A stretch of DNA of 64,000 nucleotides from Sphaerospermopsis kisseleviana NIES-73. GTDB lineage: Bacteria; Cyanobacteriota; Cyanobacteriia; Cyanobacteriales; Nostocaceae. The stretch covers positions 3,957,752-4,021,751 of the forward strand of contig NZ_AP018314.1 in NCBI RefSeq assembly GCF_002368075.1. Direction: 5' to 3'. Numbering within the stretch: the first letter of the stretch is position 1; the number at the start of each line of letters is the position of its first letter. This document shows, piece by piece, positions 54,768 to 63,084 of the stretch. The notes beneath the pieces were generated by a model. The model was given only the letters and a program-made list of their open reading frames with translations, made no database searches and was not told the origin of the DNA. The translations under genes and the position numbers were made by a program.

Positions 54768-55100
54768 GAAGATGAGTTGATAGTTATCCACACGGGGAAG
54801 CCAGGGAATAAATTAAGAGTCTAAAAGCTCAAGTCGGTTGAAAACCGACTAGTACAGCTTGGCGCAAGTAAACCCATCATTACAGTTGGTGAAAAATCTG
54901 TGATTTGAAACACTTGTGAAAGGTAGGCGTATTTATGCCGAGAGGTACTAGGAAGAGGGGTCAGGATTTTCGTTTGATTTGTTAATTTAATTTATTAATT
55001 TAATTATGGCTTTATGGCACTTATATAATCATACTCTTTTTCAAGAATCAAATAATAGTCCTATACAGAGTAAACAGCATTCTATCTGGAGTTAAATAAG
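54768..55100. other. Gap with a double-hairpin repeat
   Basis: 333 bases without a gene: a degenerate double-hairpin repeat at 54803-54850, then AT-rich DNA with two short direct repeats of TTAATTTAATTTAT character near 54984-55005. No promoter that I would defend. Confidence 0.6.
54803..54850 (+). repeat. Double-hairpin dispersed repeat, copy 4 (first stem decayed)
   Basis: AGGGAATAAATTAAGAGTC replaces the first palindrome; the second stem AGTCGGTTGAAAACCGACT is intact. The same variant occurs at 57822. Confidence 0.75.
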
Positions 55101-56184
55101 ATGTGGGTCAGTAATAAGATAAGTCAATTGAGGAATAACTTTTGGGTACTTTGGTTTGTAATTTTGGTTATAGTATTCTTGATTCATTGTCTGACTTTAA
55201 CTGTCTCACCAACTATTTGGCAAGACGAAGTACAAATAATTGACTATGGACGTACTTTTTTAAATTCTAATACAGATTGGGGAATGAATTGGGACGTTGC
55301 CAATAATAGGCCATATCTCACTCTATTTTACTTAGGTTGCTTAGTGCAAGAGTTAGCTTTTAAAGCCACCCATTTTTCTATAGTCGGACCTAGAATTGTG
55401 AGCTTAATAGGAGCCAGTTTAGCAGCTACAACAACTATGGGGTATTTGTCAAGTCGCCAAGTACCTCTCAAGATTGCGGCTTTACTGGGACTTGCTCTTT
55501 TACTAGATCCTTTATTTGTTCAAAGTTATCGTGGAGATAGGATTGACTGCTGGGTAATTGCAATATGTTTTGCAGCTTGTTGGCTACTGAGATTATCTAT
55601 TGACAGTATCCACAATCACCAATCTAACCTTGTTCCAGTTAGTCTAGCGGGAAGTTTATCCGTCATAGCTGTTTTTATTTGGCCAAGTGCATTAATTCTG
55701 TATCCACTTATCCTGGTGGAATTATTATCTTTGTTGTATGTCACCACCAAGGGAACAGATAGTTTAACTAGTGGTGTGCAATTAATTGCAATATTTGCTG
55801 GAGCAGTAATTATAACAGGTATATTAATCATAATTCCTATCACAGGACAGTTGGGAATTTTAGTTAATAATTTTCTTGAATTTACTAGCGAGAGAGTTGG
55901 GGGTTTTGGTTTGAGTGCTATTATCAATCTTTTTGTAAGTTTTAAAAATAGCCCTTTTCTTCCCATATTAGCTGTAATTAGCTGTATATCTCGTCGAGAT
56001 AAAGCATTATTAATTGCGAGTTTATTTGCACTATCTCTGGTTTTGAATAGTGGGGTTTACGTTCATCGAGTAATTTATATGCTGCCTTATTTTATAACTT
56101 TATCGAGTGAATTATATCGCCAAGACAAAAAATCTCCTATTCAAAAATTGATTCCCCACAGCAAAAAATACTTATATTTATTAC
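55101..56184 (+). pseudogene. GT-C/ArnT-like membrane glycosyltransferase, 5' part, interrupted by an IS4-family insertion
   Basis: First ~361 residues of a reconstructed 503-residue protein. After the first span it has SPTIWQDEVQIIDYGRTFL, the periplasmic Asp-Glu motif of GT39/GT83 (ArnT-like) enzymes; then about eight spans. The coding frame meets the IS at 56184 in KYLYLL and resumes at 57376 with LIWAITLSLLIRPATG, exactly in frame. As it stands the frame runs into IS sequence and stops at 56267, giving a 388-residue truncated protein without the C-terminal domain. Predicted role: moving a lipid-linked sugar onto an acceptor on the outer face. Confidence 0.85.
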
Positions 56185-57366
56185 CAGAAGTGTTGAATGT
56201 TAAGAAATCTGTGATAAAAATAGCCCAAAATATATTAAAATTTGAGCAAGCTATATCAAAATATTGATTTGATCATGATTATAAATTCATTTCCCAAGAT
56301 TGTCAAAGACATCCTCAAATCCTTGCCAAAAAATGATTATCCGGTTTTGAACACCCGTCTTTACGTTGAGTGTTGGTTGGGTTATGCCTTGGATAATAGT
56401 TTAACAAGTATGAGGGACTTATTTAAAAGATTAAACAATACAGGTATTGATGTAAGGATTTCGACTTTTTCCAAGGCTAACACACACAGAAATCAAGAAA
56501 TCTTCCAAAAGATTTATCATCAATTGAATAAATTAGTCCAGAAAAAAGCTCACAAAAAGTTACATGATAAATACGCCATTTGTCCAATTGATTCTACAGT
56601 AATTACCTTAACAAGTAAGTTACTATGGGTTTTAGGACATCATCAAGTAAAACTTTTTAGTTCCCTCAATCTGTCAACAGGAAGTCCAGAAGATAATTTG
56701 ATAAATTTTGGACATAATCATGATTATAAATTTGGTTCATCAATGATGTCTAATTTACCGCAAGATGCTGTTGGGGTAATGGATAGAGGTTTTGCGGGAC
56801 TAAATTTTATGCAGGAATTAGTGCAAAAAGACAAATATTTTGTAGTGCGAATTAAGAATAATTGGAAACTAGAATTTGAATCGGGAACTGGATTAGTCAA
56901 AATCGGTTCAGCGAGTGATGCTCCCGCTTATAGGGTAGTTAATTTTTGTGATTTAGAAACTAAAACTGAATTTCGCTTAGTCACGAATTTACCGTCAGAT
57001 GGAGAGGCAGCAGTTACAGATGATGAAATCAGGGATATTTACCGTTTACGTTGGGGAGTTGAATTATTATGGAAATTCTTAAAGATGCACCTAAAACTAG
57101 ATAGATTAATTACCAAAAATGTTAATGGTATTGGCATACAAATTTATGCCAGTCTCATCGCTTATCTAATTTTACAACTTGTATCTGTTCCTCAAGAATG
57201 GGGTAATAAAATGTTAGATAAATTCCGCTATCTTCAAGCTTGTATGTGTCAACAAATTAGTTATGTTCATTGGATGGAAGATATCATGAGATGTTGACAT
57301 TTTCACCCTTAATAGGACTACTATAACTGAATATGTAAACTTTTGTAACGACATTCAACATTTCTG
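56185..57366 (+). mobile_element. IS4-family insertion sequence, 1182 bp, with 9-bp target duplication
   Basis: Inverted ends CAGAAGTGTTGAATGT (56185-56200) and ACATTCAACATTTCTG (57351-57366) differ at one position in sixteen. The target duplication ATTTATTAC stands at 56176-56184 and 57367-57375. One intact transposase gene inside. The perfect duplication points to a recent insertion. Confidence 0.93.
56275..57297 (+). CDS. IS4-family DDE transposase
   Basis: 340 residues from ATG 56275. DDE-type residues: Asp in CPIDSTVITL (~residue 104), Asp in VGVMDRGFAGL (~165), and the Y-(2)-R-(3)-E-(6)-K signature in YRLRWGVELLWKFLK (~255-270), which defines the IS4 family. No frameshift, so it may be active. 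It lies 90 bases inside the left end and 69 bases from the right end of its element. Confidence 0.92.
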   Translation: MIINSFPKIVKDILKSLPKNDYPVLNTRLYVECWLGYALDNSLTSMRDLFKRLNNTGIDVRISTFSKANTHRNQEIFQKIYHQLNKLVQKKAHKKLHDKYAICPIDSTVITLTSKLLWVLGHHQVKLFSSLNLSTGSPEDNLINFGHNHDYKFGSSMMSNLPQDAVGVMDRGFAGLNFMQELVQKDKYFVVRIKNNWKLEFESGTGLVKIGSASDAPAYRVVNFCDLETKTEFRLVTNLPSDGEAAVTDDEIRDIYRLRWGVELLWKFLKMHLKLDRLITKNVNGIGIQIYASLIAYLILQLVSVPQEWGNKMLDKFRYLQACMCQQISYVHWMEDIMRC

Positions 57367-57375
57367 ATTTATTAC

Positions 57376-57803
57376 TAATTTGGGCTATTACCCTCTCCTT
57401 ATTAATCAGACCAGCAACAGGATTGAGGAATTATGATGGGAGAAATCCTAACCTCTTGGTTAATATCGGTACATCTTACATTGGCAAAAATGAGTATAAA
57501 GTTTGGGATTCAACTTGGAATTTTTATCAAACTGCCCGATTACTAGGATGGAAAGTTTATCAGCCATTTTTTGGCATTGGCACTAATGATGCTACCAAGA
57601 ATTTTATTGATAATCTTGACTACGTAATTTTATCACCTGAATCTTATCTTGAAGAAATCATTCAAAAACAAGGATTGCAGATGAAAGAATACATTAATGT
57701 TGATAAATATATTCAAGATAATCCAGGAATTTTATATAAAGTCACAAGAAACATTGGATCAAAAACTGGTTATGGCCCGTATATCTTATACTCAAAATCA
57801 TAA
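57376..57803 (+). pseudogene. GT-C/ArnT-like membrane glycosyltransferase, 3' part
   Basis: Last ~142 residues of the gene begun at 55101: one membrane span (LIWAITLSLLIRPATG) and a soluble periplasmic-type domain starting NYDGRNPNLLVNIGTSYIG with IGTNDATKNFIDNLDYVILS. It has no start of its own that suits a protein; the ATGs present are internal. Excision of the IS and one target copy would give a 1512-base gene. Confidence 0.87.
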
Positions 57804-57821
57804 ATATTAATCAAGGGATCC

Positions 57822-57869
57822 AGGGAATAAATTAAGAGTCTAAAAGCTCAAGTCGATTGAAAACCGACT
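57822..57869 (+). repeat. Double-hairpin dispersed repeat, copy 5
   Basis: Same variant as 54803 (AGGGAATAAATTAAGAGTC), second stem with one mismatch (AGTCGAT/ACCGACT). It faces copy 6 at 57991, so the two could pair with each other. Confidence 0.75.
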
Positions 57870-57990
57870 AGGAAGAGGATTTCTTCGGGACGGGCGATTT
57901 TCAATCCCTAGCATAGCGGTAATCGTGGGGCGATCGCCCACAAAGGTAATTAAGTCGCTTTTAGAACAACCTCCACCCCAACCCAAAACC

Positions 57991-58039
57991 AGTCGGTTTT
58001 TAACCGACTTCAGCTTTCAGACTCTTAATTCCATTCCCT
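57991..58039 (-). repeat. Double-hairpin dispersed repeat, copy 6 (inverted)
   Basis: AGTCGGTTTTTAACCGACT followed by a decayed first palindrome that ends ATTCCCT. Inverted relative to copy 5. Confidence 0.75.
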
Positions 58040-58073
58040 GGCTACCCTATGGAATAATAATATTATTAGATAA

Positions 58074-58134
58074 TAATATACAACCCGGATACACCCAAAC
58101 CCAGAGCGATCGCCCTGAATAATGGAATTGTCCG
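58074..58134 (+). repeat. ~55-bp dispersed repeat, second copy
   Basis: Matches 45103-45152 (ACCCGGATACACCCAAACCC onwards, with a HIP1 site). It lies ~75 bases before the GT2 start. Confidence 0.75.
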
Positions 58135-58207
58135 AACCTCATCATAACGGAAACTGCTGTAACTTTTTCAGCAAACCCTAACTAACCTTTTGACAGGGAA
58201 AAAACTA

Positions 58208-59080
58208 ATGAAACTTTCAGTGATCATCCCCACCTATGAGCGGGGAGAAGTGCTGCTTAATACCATTGATTCCTTGCAGCGACTAATGACACCAGAATTT
58301 GAACTTTTGGTGATTGACCAGACCTTAAATCATGCTGTAACAATTGAGTCGAGATTAAACAGTTTGGCCGAACAAGGCGCTATTCGTTGGGTTCGCCTAC
58401 CTCAACCATCTATTCCCATGGCCATGAACCGGGGAATCCTGGAAGCTAAAGGTGAGATAGTCCTTTTCCTCGATGATGATATTATCCCCCATGAGGATTT
58501 ACTACAGGCTCACCAGCAAGCCCATCAACAAGCTGATCTGGTTGCAGGACAGGTACTACAGCCCGGGGAAAAATCTCTGACATTACAACCAGGGGAGCCA
58601 TTTCGCTTTACTAGTAACATTCCCCGGCAAATTACGGAGTTTATGGGGGGCAATTTTTCCATTAAGCGCACTGTGGCGATCGCCCTGGGGGGATTTGATG
58701 AAAACTTCATAGGGGCTGCATACCGCTATGAGGCGGAATTTGCCCATCGCTACTGTCAAAAATACGGTTTGATTACCTACGAACCGAAAGCTCTGATTCA
58801 CCACCTACGGGTAGAAAGGGGAGGAACACGCAGCTATGGTCACCACCTGAGAACTGCCCAACCCGCCCATGCTGTGGGAGCTTACTATTACCTGTTAAAG
58901 TCAAAACCCAATGGCTGGCTATGGCAAATACTTTGGCGACCATTGCGCTCCATTCGCACAAAACACCATATCACTCATCCTTGGTGGATCTTCCCCACCT
59001 TAATTGCAGAAGCCAGAGGGCTGAGTTTAGCCATTCATAAGATTAGTCAAGGACCATCCTATCCGATACTTTTTCAGTAA
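58208..59080 (+). CDS. Glycosyltransferase family 2
   Basis: 290 residues from ATG 58208; an upstream TTG at 58190 is in frame but unlikely. GT-A motifs: LSVIIPTYERGEVLLNTID, ELLVIDQTLNH and the acidic FLDDDIIPHEDLL near 84-96, then TEFMGGNFSIKRTVAIALGG and an EAEFAHRYCQK acceptor-side block. No membrane span. A broken copy of its first 45 codons lies at 44818, which shows the gene or its front part was duplicated within the locus. Confidence 0.87.
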   Translation: MKLSVIIPTYERGEVLLNTIDSLQRLMTPEFELLVIDQTLNHAVTIESRLNSLAEQGAIRWVRLPQPSIPMAMNRGILEAKGEIVLFLDDDIIPHEDLLQAHQQAHQQADLVAGQVLQPGEKSLTLQPGEPFRFTSNIPRQITEFMGGNFSIKRTVAIALGGFDENFIGAAYRYEAEFAHRYCQKYGLITYEPKALIHHLRVERGGTRSYGHHLRTAQPAHAVGAYYYLLKSKPNGWLWQILWRPLRSIRTKHHITHPWWIFPTLIAEARGLSLAIHKISQGPSYPILFQ

Positions 59081-59086
59081 CTAAGA

Positions 59087-59147
59087 GGATGTTTGTCAAG
59101 TCATGATTAGTGTATCAAATATTGTTTGACCCCGACCCGTTCCCCGT
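59087..59147 (+). repeat. Repeat following the GT2 gene, inverted copy at 45380
   Basis: GAGGATGTTTGTCAAGTCAT and onwards to GTTTGACCCC. Downstream (59190-59250) there is a short CCCTGTT tandem and CACTGAGCTTGTCGAAGTG, another motif often repeated in cyanobacterial intergenic DNA. Confidence 0.7.
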
Positions 59148-59291
59148 TATCTAGTACGGACTACTGACAAAAAGTCCTATATAGGACCTTCTTTCGGTGT
59201 TCCCTGTTCCCTGTTCCCTGCGATGCACTGAGCTTGTCGAAGTGTTCCCTGCCTCTACGAAAAATTCATAAATCAAACCGGATTCCTATAT

Positions 59292-60398
59292 ATGAATATT
59301 GTCATAGATGCTCTGCCCATTAATCATATGTCAGGTAGACACGTCATTTCTGGGCATTTACGAATGTTGGCCAAGTATCATGGCGATCGCCATCAATTTT
59401 TTGTTCTACATCACCACAACAATCGGGATCTTTGTTGCGACCTAGGATCGAGTTTTCACTGGATAGAGTGTCCTAATTTTGGTGAAAACTGGCCGGCTCG
59501 ACTTTGGTGGCAATTTACTCAGTTAGAGTCCCTCCTGACCCAACTAAAAGCTCAACTAATTATTTCAACCTCCGGCGCTCTGGTTCCGGGAACTAAATTA
59601 CCCCAAGTGGTTATTGCCCAAAATCCCTGGTGTTATGTTAGGGAATTTCACTACACAATTGGCGATCGCCTGAAGGCCTGGCTGCAAAGACAGGGCTACA
59701 AACAAGCCCAAAAAAAAGCACAGGCCATGTTTTATTTATCTGAATATGTCGCCAGACTCTACGAAAACGATGCGGGGGTAAAACCTCAAGCTGGTAAAAT
59801 TCTTTATGTTGGTATTGATGAGGAAACCTACCAAGTGGCTCAAAGTCAATACCTAACCTTTGAACAACGTCCATTAGAAATCCTGACTGTTTCCGCAATG
59901 ACACCCCACAAAGCCATTGAAGATGTTGTCAAAGTATTCTCAAGACTCCACGAATTAAACACCCGTGTTCATTTAACCCTAGTCGGTCCTTGGAGTACGG
60001 ATGATTACCGCTCGAAAATTGAAACATTAATACAAGCCCTCAACCTCAGTAATTTTGTCACAATTACTGGTAAAGTATCTGTCAGTCAACTACGGGAACA
60101 CTATCGCCGCGCTCGGGCATTTTGTCTTTTAAGCCGTTCAGAGTCCTTTGGTATACCCGCAGTAGAAGCCCAAGCCTTTGGGACTCCAACTATTGTGGCG
60201 GATGTGTGCGCTCCACCGGAGGTCGCTGGACCGGGTGGTATAGTCATTGATCCACAACAAATCCGGGAGCAGATTCCACTAATTCAATCTTTGCTGACTG
60301 ATAGGGAAACTTGGAGCTGTTATTCTACCATGGCACTGGAAAATACAGAGCGATTCCGATGGCAGAAAGTTTCAAAGCCTTTAATTAGTTACTTTTAA
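59292..60398 (+). CDS. Glycosyltransferase family 4
   Basis: 368 residues. Starts MNIVIDALPINHMSGRHVIS; donor region ILTVSAMTPHKAIEDVVKVF at ~197-216 and LLSRSESFGIPAVEAQAFGT (E-x7-E) near 278-297, then IVADVCAPPEVAGPGG. The middle WCYVREFHYTIGDRLKAWLQ links the two GT-B halves. Followed at once by a 14-base tandem repeat in front of another GT4 gene. Confidence 0.87.
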   Translation: MNIVIDALPINHMSGRHVISGHLRMLAKYHGDRHQFFVLHHHNNRDLCCDLGSSFHWIECPNFGENWPARLWWQFTQLESLLTQLKAQLIISTSGALVPGTKLPQVVIAQNPWCYVREFHYTIGDRLKAWLQRQGYKQAQKKAQAMFYLSEYVARLYENDAGVKPQAGKILYVGIDEETYQVAQSQYLTFEQRPLEILTVSAMTPHKAIEDVVKVFSRLHELNTRVHLTLVGPWSTDDYRSKIETLIQALNLSNFVTITGKVSVSQLREHYRRARAFCLLSRSESFGIPAVEAQAFGTPTIVADVCAPPEVAGPGGIVIDPQQIREQIPLIQSLLTDRETWSCYSTMALENTERFRWQKVSKPLISYF

Positions 60399-60399
60399 C

Positions 60400-60441
60400 T
60401 TTTAATTATGGTCTTTTAATTATGGTCTTTTAATTATGGTC
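60400..60441. repeat. Three 14-bp tandem repeats, each with an ATG
   Basis: Unit TTTTAATTATGGTC repeated at 60400, 60414 and 60428. Each ATG is in a different frame; the first two give only Met-Val-Phe and stop, the third starts the glycosyltransferase. Confidence 0.95.
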
Positions 60442-61608
60442 TTTAAAGTCGGTATTCTCACCACCCACCCAATTCAATATCAAGTACCCTGGTTTCGCCT
60501 ATTAGCCCAGAACGCCGACATTGATCTGCACGTCTTTTTCTGTATGATTCCCAATGCTATGCAGCAGGGAGATGGATTTGGGGTGGCTTTTGAGTGGGAT
60601 GTTCCTTTATTGAATGGCTATGAATATCAAGTTTTAACAAATATTGCCCAAACACCATCTGTAACCAACTCTGGGGGCTGTGATACCCCAGAAATTTTTG
60701 CGATCGTCAAAAACGGCAATTGGGATGTTTTTATCGTCAATGGTTGGGTTGTTAAAAGCTGCCTGCAACTCCTGGTAGCTTGCCGATTGTATAGCGTTCC
60801 CTGTATTGTCCGGGGGGAATCTAATCATCTTGCCCATAGGGCATGGTGGAAAAAACAACTGCAACGGCTATTAATTAGTCAGTATAGTGCCTGTTTGTAT
60901 ATTGGAAAAGCTAACCAACAGTTTTATCTCAACAATGGTGTAGCACCAGAAAAACTATTTTCTACCCCCTATTGTATAGACAACGAAAGATTTACTGCCC
61001 ATACCAGTCAGATCCTTAGTGAAAAATCCTCTCTTCTAGAAAAATTCCGCTTAGACCCCCACACCGTCACCTTCCTTTATTGTGCTAAGTTTATCCCTAA
61101 AAAACATCCCCTAGATTTACTCCAGGCGATCGCCCTATTACAACAAAACCATCAACCCACAGGGCAACTACTGATGGTGGGAGACGGGGAATTACGCCCT
61201 ATCTGTGAACAATTTGTCCGCGATCACCAACTACCAGTTAGGTTTGCCGGGTTTCTCAACCAGAGTGAAATCATTGCTGCTTACCTGGTGTCCGACTGTC
61301 TCGTCCTCCCCTCTGATGCCGGTGAAACCTGGGGGCTAGTGGTCAATGAAGCCATGGCCTGTGGACTACCAGCAATTGTTTCCGATCAAGTAGGATGCCA
61401 TTTTGACCTGATTACACCGGAAACCGGTTGGACTTACCCCATGGGACAAATAGACAAGTTAGGCGATCGCCTAGCCACAGCGATCAAACTAGGTCAAGCA
61501 AAGCTGGCTGAGATGGGAAGTAACGCCCGCGCAAAAGTGATGATGGAATATAATTACCAAAAAGTAGTCTGTGGTATTACAGAAGCCATGCGTTATGTGC
61601 GGAGTTAA
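60436..61608 (+). CDS. Glycosyltransferase family 4
   Basis: 390 residues from the third repeated ATG. Starts KVGILTTHPIQYQVPWFRLL (a common GT4 opening); donor side FLYCAKFIPKKHPLDLLQAI at ~212-231, LLMVGDGELRP, and SDAGETWGLVVNEAMACGLP with the E-x7-E pattern near 290-315. Two extra copies of the start sequence precede it (three tandem repeats in all), giving two-codon mini-frames that might lower translation. Confidence 0.87.
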   Translation: MVFKVGILTTHPIQYQVPWFRLLAQNADIDLHVFFCMIPNAMQQGDGFGVAFEWDVPLLNGYEYQVLTNIAQTPSVTNSGGCDTPEIFAIVKNGNWDVFIVNGWVVKSCLQLLVACRLYSVPCIVRGESNHLAHRAWWKKQLQRLLISQYSACLYIGKANQQFYLNNGVAPEKLFSTPYCIDNERFTAHTSQILSEKSSLLEKFRLDPHTVTFLYCAKFIPKKHPLDLLQAIALLQQNHQPTGQLLMVGDGELRPICEQFVRDHQLPVRFAGFLNQSEIIAAYLVSDCLVLPSDAGETWGLVVNEAMACGLPAIVSDQVGCHFDLITPETGWTYPMGQIDKLGDRLATAIKLGQAKLAEMGSNARAKVMMEYNYQKVVCGITEAMRYVRS

Positions 61609-61637
61609 CTGTTACCAGCAACAATGGAAAGTGATTT

Positions 61638-63050
61638 ATGGCATCTGGTATAGTATTACTGATTTCAGTTTTAGGGGCGATTCTCGCCCTAGGCAATTGG
61701 CGGCGGGGGATATACTGGCTAGTATTTCTAGCAGCAGTACAAGACCCCCTGAGAAAAATGATCCCCGGTGCCCCCGCCAGTGTCCTGTTAGCAAGTGTGC
61801 CAATTATATTGGGTATAATCCTGGGGTTGTCGGGACAAAAAGACTGGTTGCATTCATTCTGGCGAATGTATCCCAATGTGAACCGCAGTTTTAACTGGTT
61901 CGCGCTGGCCTGCATCCCCCCAGCCTTGATTTCTCTGACCTATAGTTCCAACTCCTGGCTCATGACAGTCTTTGGCATCTTTAGCTATGGCGTTTTCTTG
62001 GCGGCGATTTTAGTGGGTTTTCACTTTGCCCAATCTCTGGAAGATATCCAAAGACTATTTAGTTTTTATTGTCTCCTCTCCGTGGTAATGCTGAGTGGCA
62101 CATTTTTAGAATACTTTAACGTCGTACCTGGATGGACTCTTATAGGTACCAGTGCCTTAGACTTTGATTGGGTGCGACATAGTACTGGCTACGTTGTCAA
62201 GCTGATAGCAGGTTTTTACCGTTCCCCAGATGTCATGGGCTGGCACGCTTCAACAACTTCTATGTTCAGTTTTTTTCTGTCCACCAGCTCGAAACCGAGG
62301 CAACGCTACCTCTGGTTAGCTATTTGTGTCATAGCGATCGCCGCCCTGTTTTTCTGTGGTCGTCGCAAGATGCTTTATATGTTGCCCGTAGCGGCAATAG
62401 TTTTTACTTTGATCTATGCCCAAGCCCGTGGCGGGCGGATCTTTTCCGTTTTGCCCGTTCTACTGATTCCACTGCTAATTATGATATATATTGGCAACGA
62501 TCTGGGAGAAGATTCCACCTACGTCAGATATTACCAAGATAATTTTGCTGTTGCGGGTGAAGACTTTCGACGACATAATTTTGATGCCTTGATTGAAACA
62601 GTGCGTCAGTCGGGATTTTTTGGAGCCGGTCTGGGATCAGCTTCCCCAGGGAGCCAAAATCTTGCCATTTTCAATGTCCAAAGACCGAGAACTTGGCAAG
62701 AAAGTGGCACCAGTAGGATGATGGTCGAATTGGGAGTACCGGGTTTTATAGCCTTAGTCCTGCTGCTGCTCAGTTTAGTCCTTTCAGCATGGGTACAAGT
62801 GCAGTCCCTATTCAAGTCGCAAATGTACTTAGGGGTTTACACAGGTGGAATTTTAGCCTTTTTCCTGGCAAACATTGGTAGTTTGATGGTATCTGGGCAA
62901 ATATTAGCAGACCCATTTATTACTTTTTTTATTGCTTTCTCCCTGGGGTTAGTATTGTCCTTCGCCAAGTATTGGCAAGCTTTTTTTTGGCATCAAACCC
63001 AGAATATAACCCAAAATATAACAATAGGAAACTCTGAAATTGACCGATAA
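61638..63050 (+). CDS. O-antigen polymerase/ligase-like membrane protein (Wzy/WaaL type)
   Basis: 470 residues with about eleven hydrophobic segments. A large periplasmic loop between ~295 and 355 (RYYQDNFAVAGEDFRRHNFD, GAGLGSASPGSQNLA, RTWQESGTSRMMVELG) corresponds to the conserved loop of the Wzy_C/O-antigen ligase fold, and VELGVPGFIALVLLLLSLVL follows it. Topology, not motif identity, carries the call, so polymerase and ligase cannot be told apart. Its stop lies inside a 12-base tandem repeat that also covers the start of the next gene. Confidence 0.83.
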   Translation: MASGIVLLISVLGAILALGNWRRGIYWLVFLAAVQDPLRKMIPGAPASVLLASVPIILGIILGLSGQKDWLHSFWRMYPNVNRSFNWFALACIPPALISLTYSSNSWLMTVFGIFSYGVFLAAILVGFHFAQSLEDIQRLFSFYCLLSVVMLSGTFLEYFNVVPGWTLIGTSALDFDWVRHSTGYVVKLIAGFYRSPDVMGWHASTTSMFSFFLSTSSKPRQRYLWLAICVIAIAALFFCGRRKMLYMLPVAAIVFTLIYAQARGGRIFSVLPVLLIPLLIMIYIGNDLGEDSTYVRYYQDNFAVAGEDFRRHNFDALIETVRQSGFFGAGLGSASPGSQNLAIFNVQRPRTWQESGTSRMMVELGVPGFIALVLLLLSLVLSAWVQVQSLFKSQMYLGVYTGGILAFFLANIGSLMVSGQILADPFITFFIAFSLGLVLSFAKYWQAFFWHQTQNITQNITIGNSEIDR

Positions 63051-63084
63051 ATTGACCGATAAATTGACCGATAAATTGACCGAA
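63037..63084. repeat. 12-bp tandem repeat, four copies, across a gene junction
   Basis: Unit AAATTGACCGAT. In the polymerase frame it supplies the stop; in the next gene's frame it codes Lys-Leu-Thr-Asp repeats. Twelve bases keep the frame. Confidence 0.95.

Larger units (their letters stand above)
57804..58207. other. Repeat-filled gap before the GT2 gene
   Basis: 404 bases: two double-hairpin repeats in opposite orientation around ~120 bases that include a GCGATCGC site, then a ~55-base repeat shared with 45103 and a leader shared with 44818. No gene that I would support. Confidence 0.7.

Noticed and set aside
57925..58122. 65-codon frame starting MGRSPTKVIKSL
   Set aside because: It runs through two repeats and has no family resemblance that I can see.
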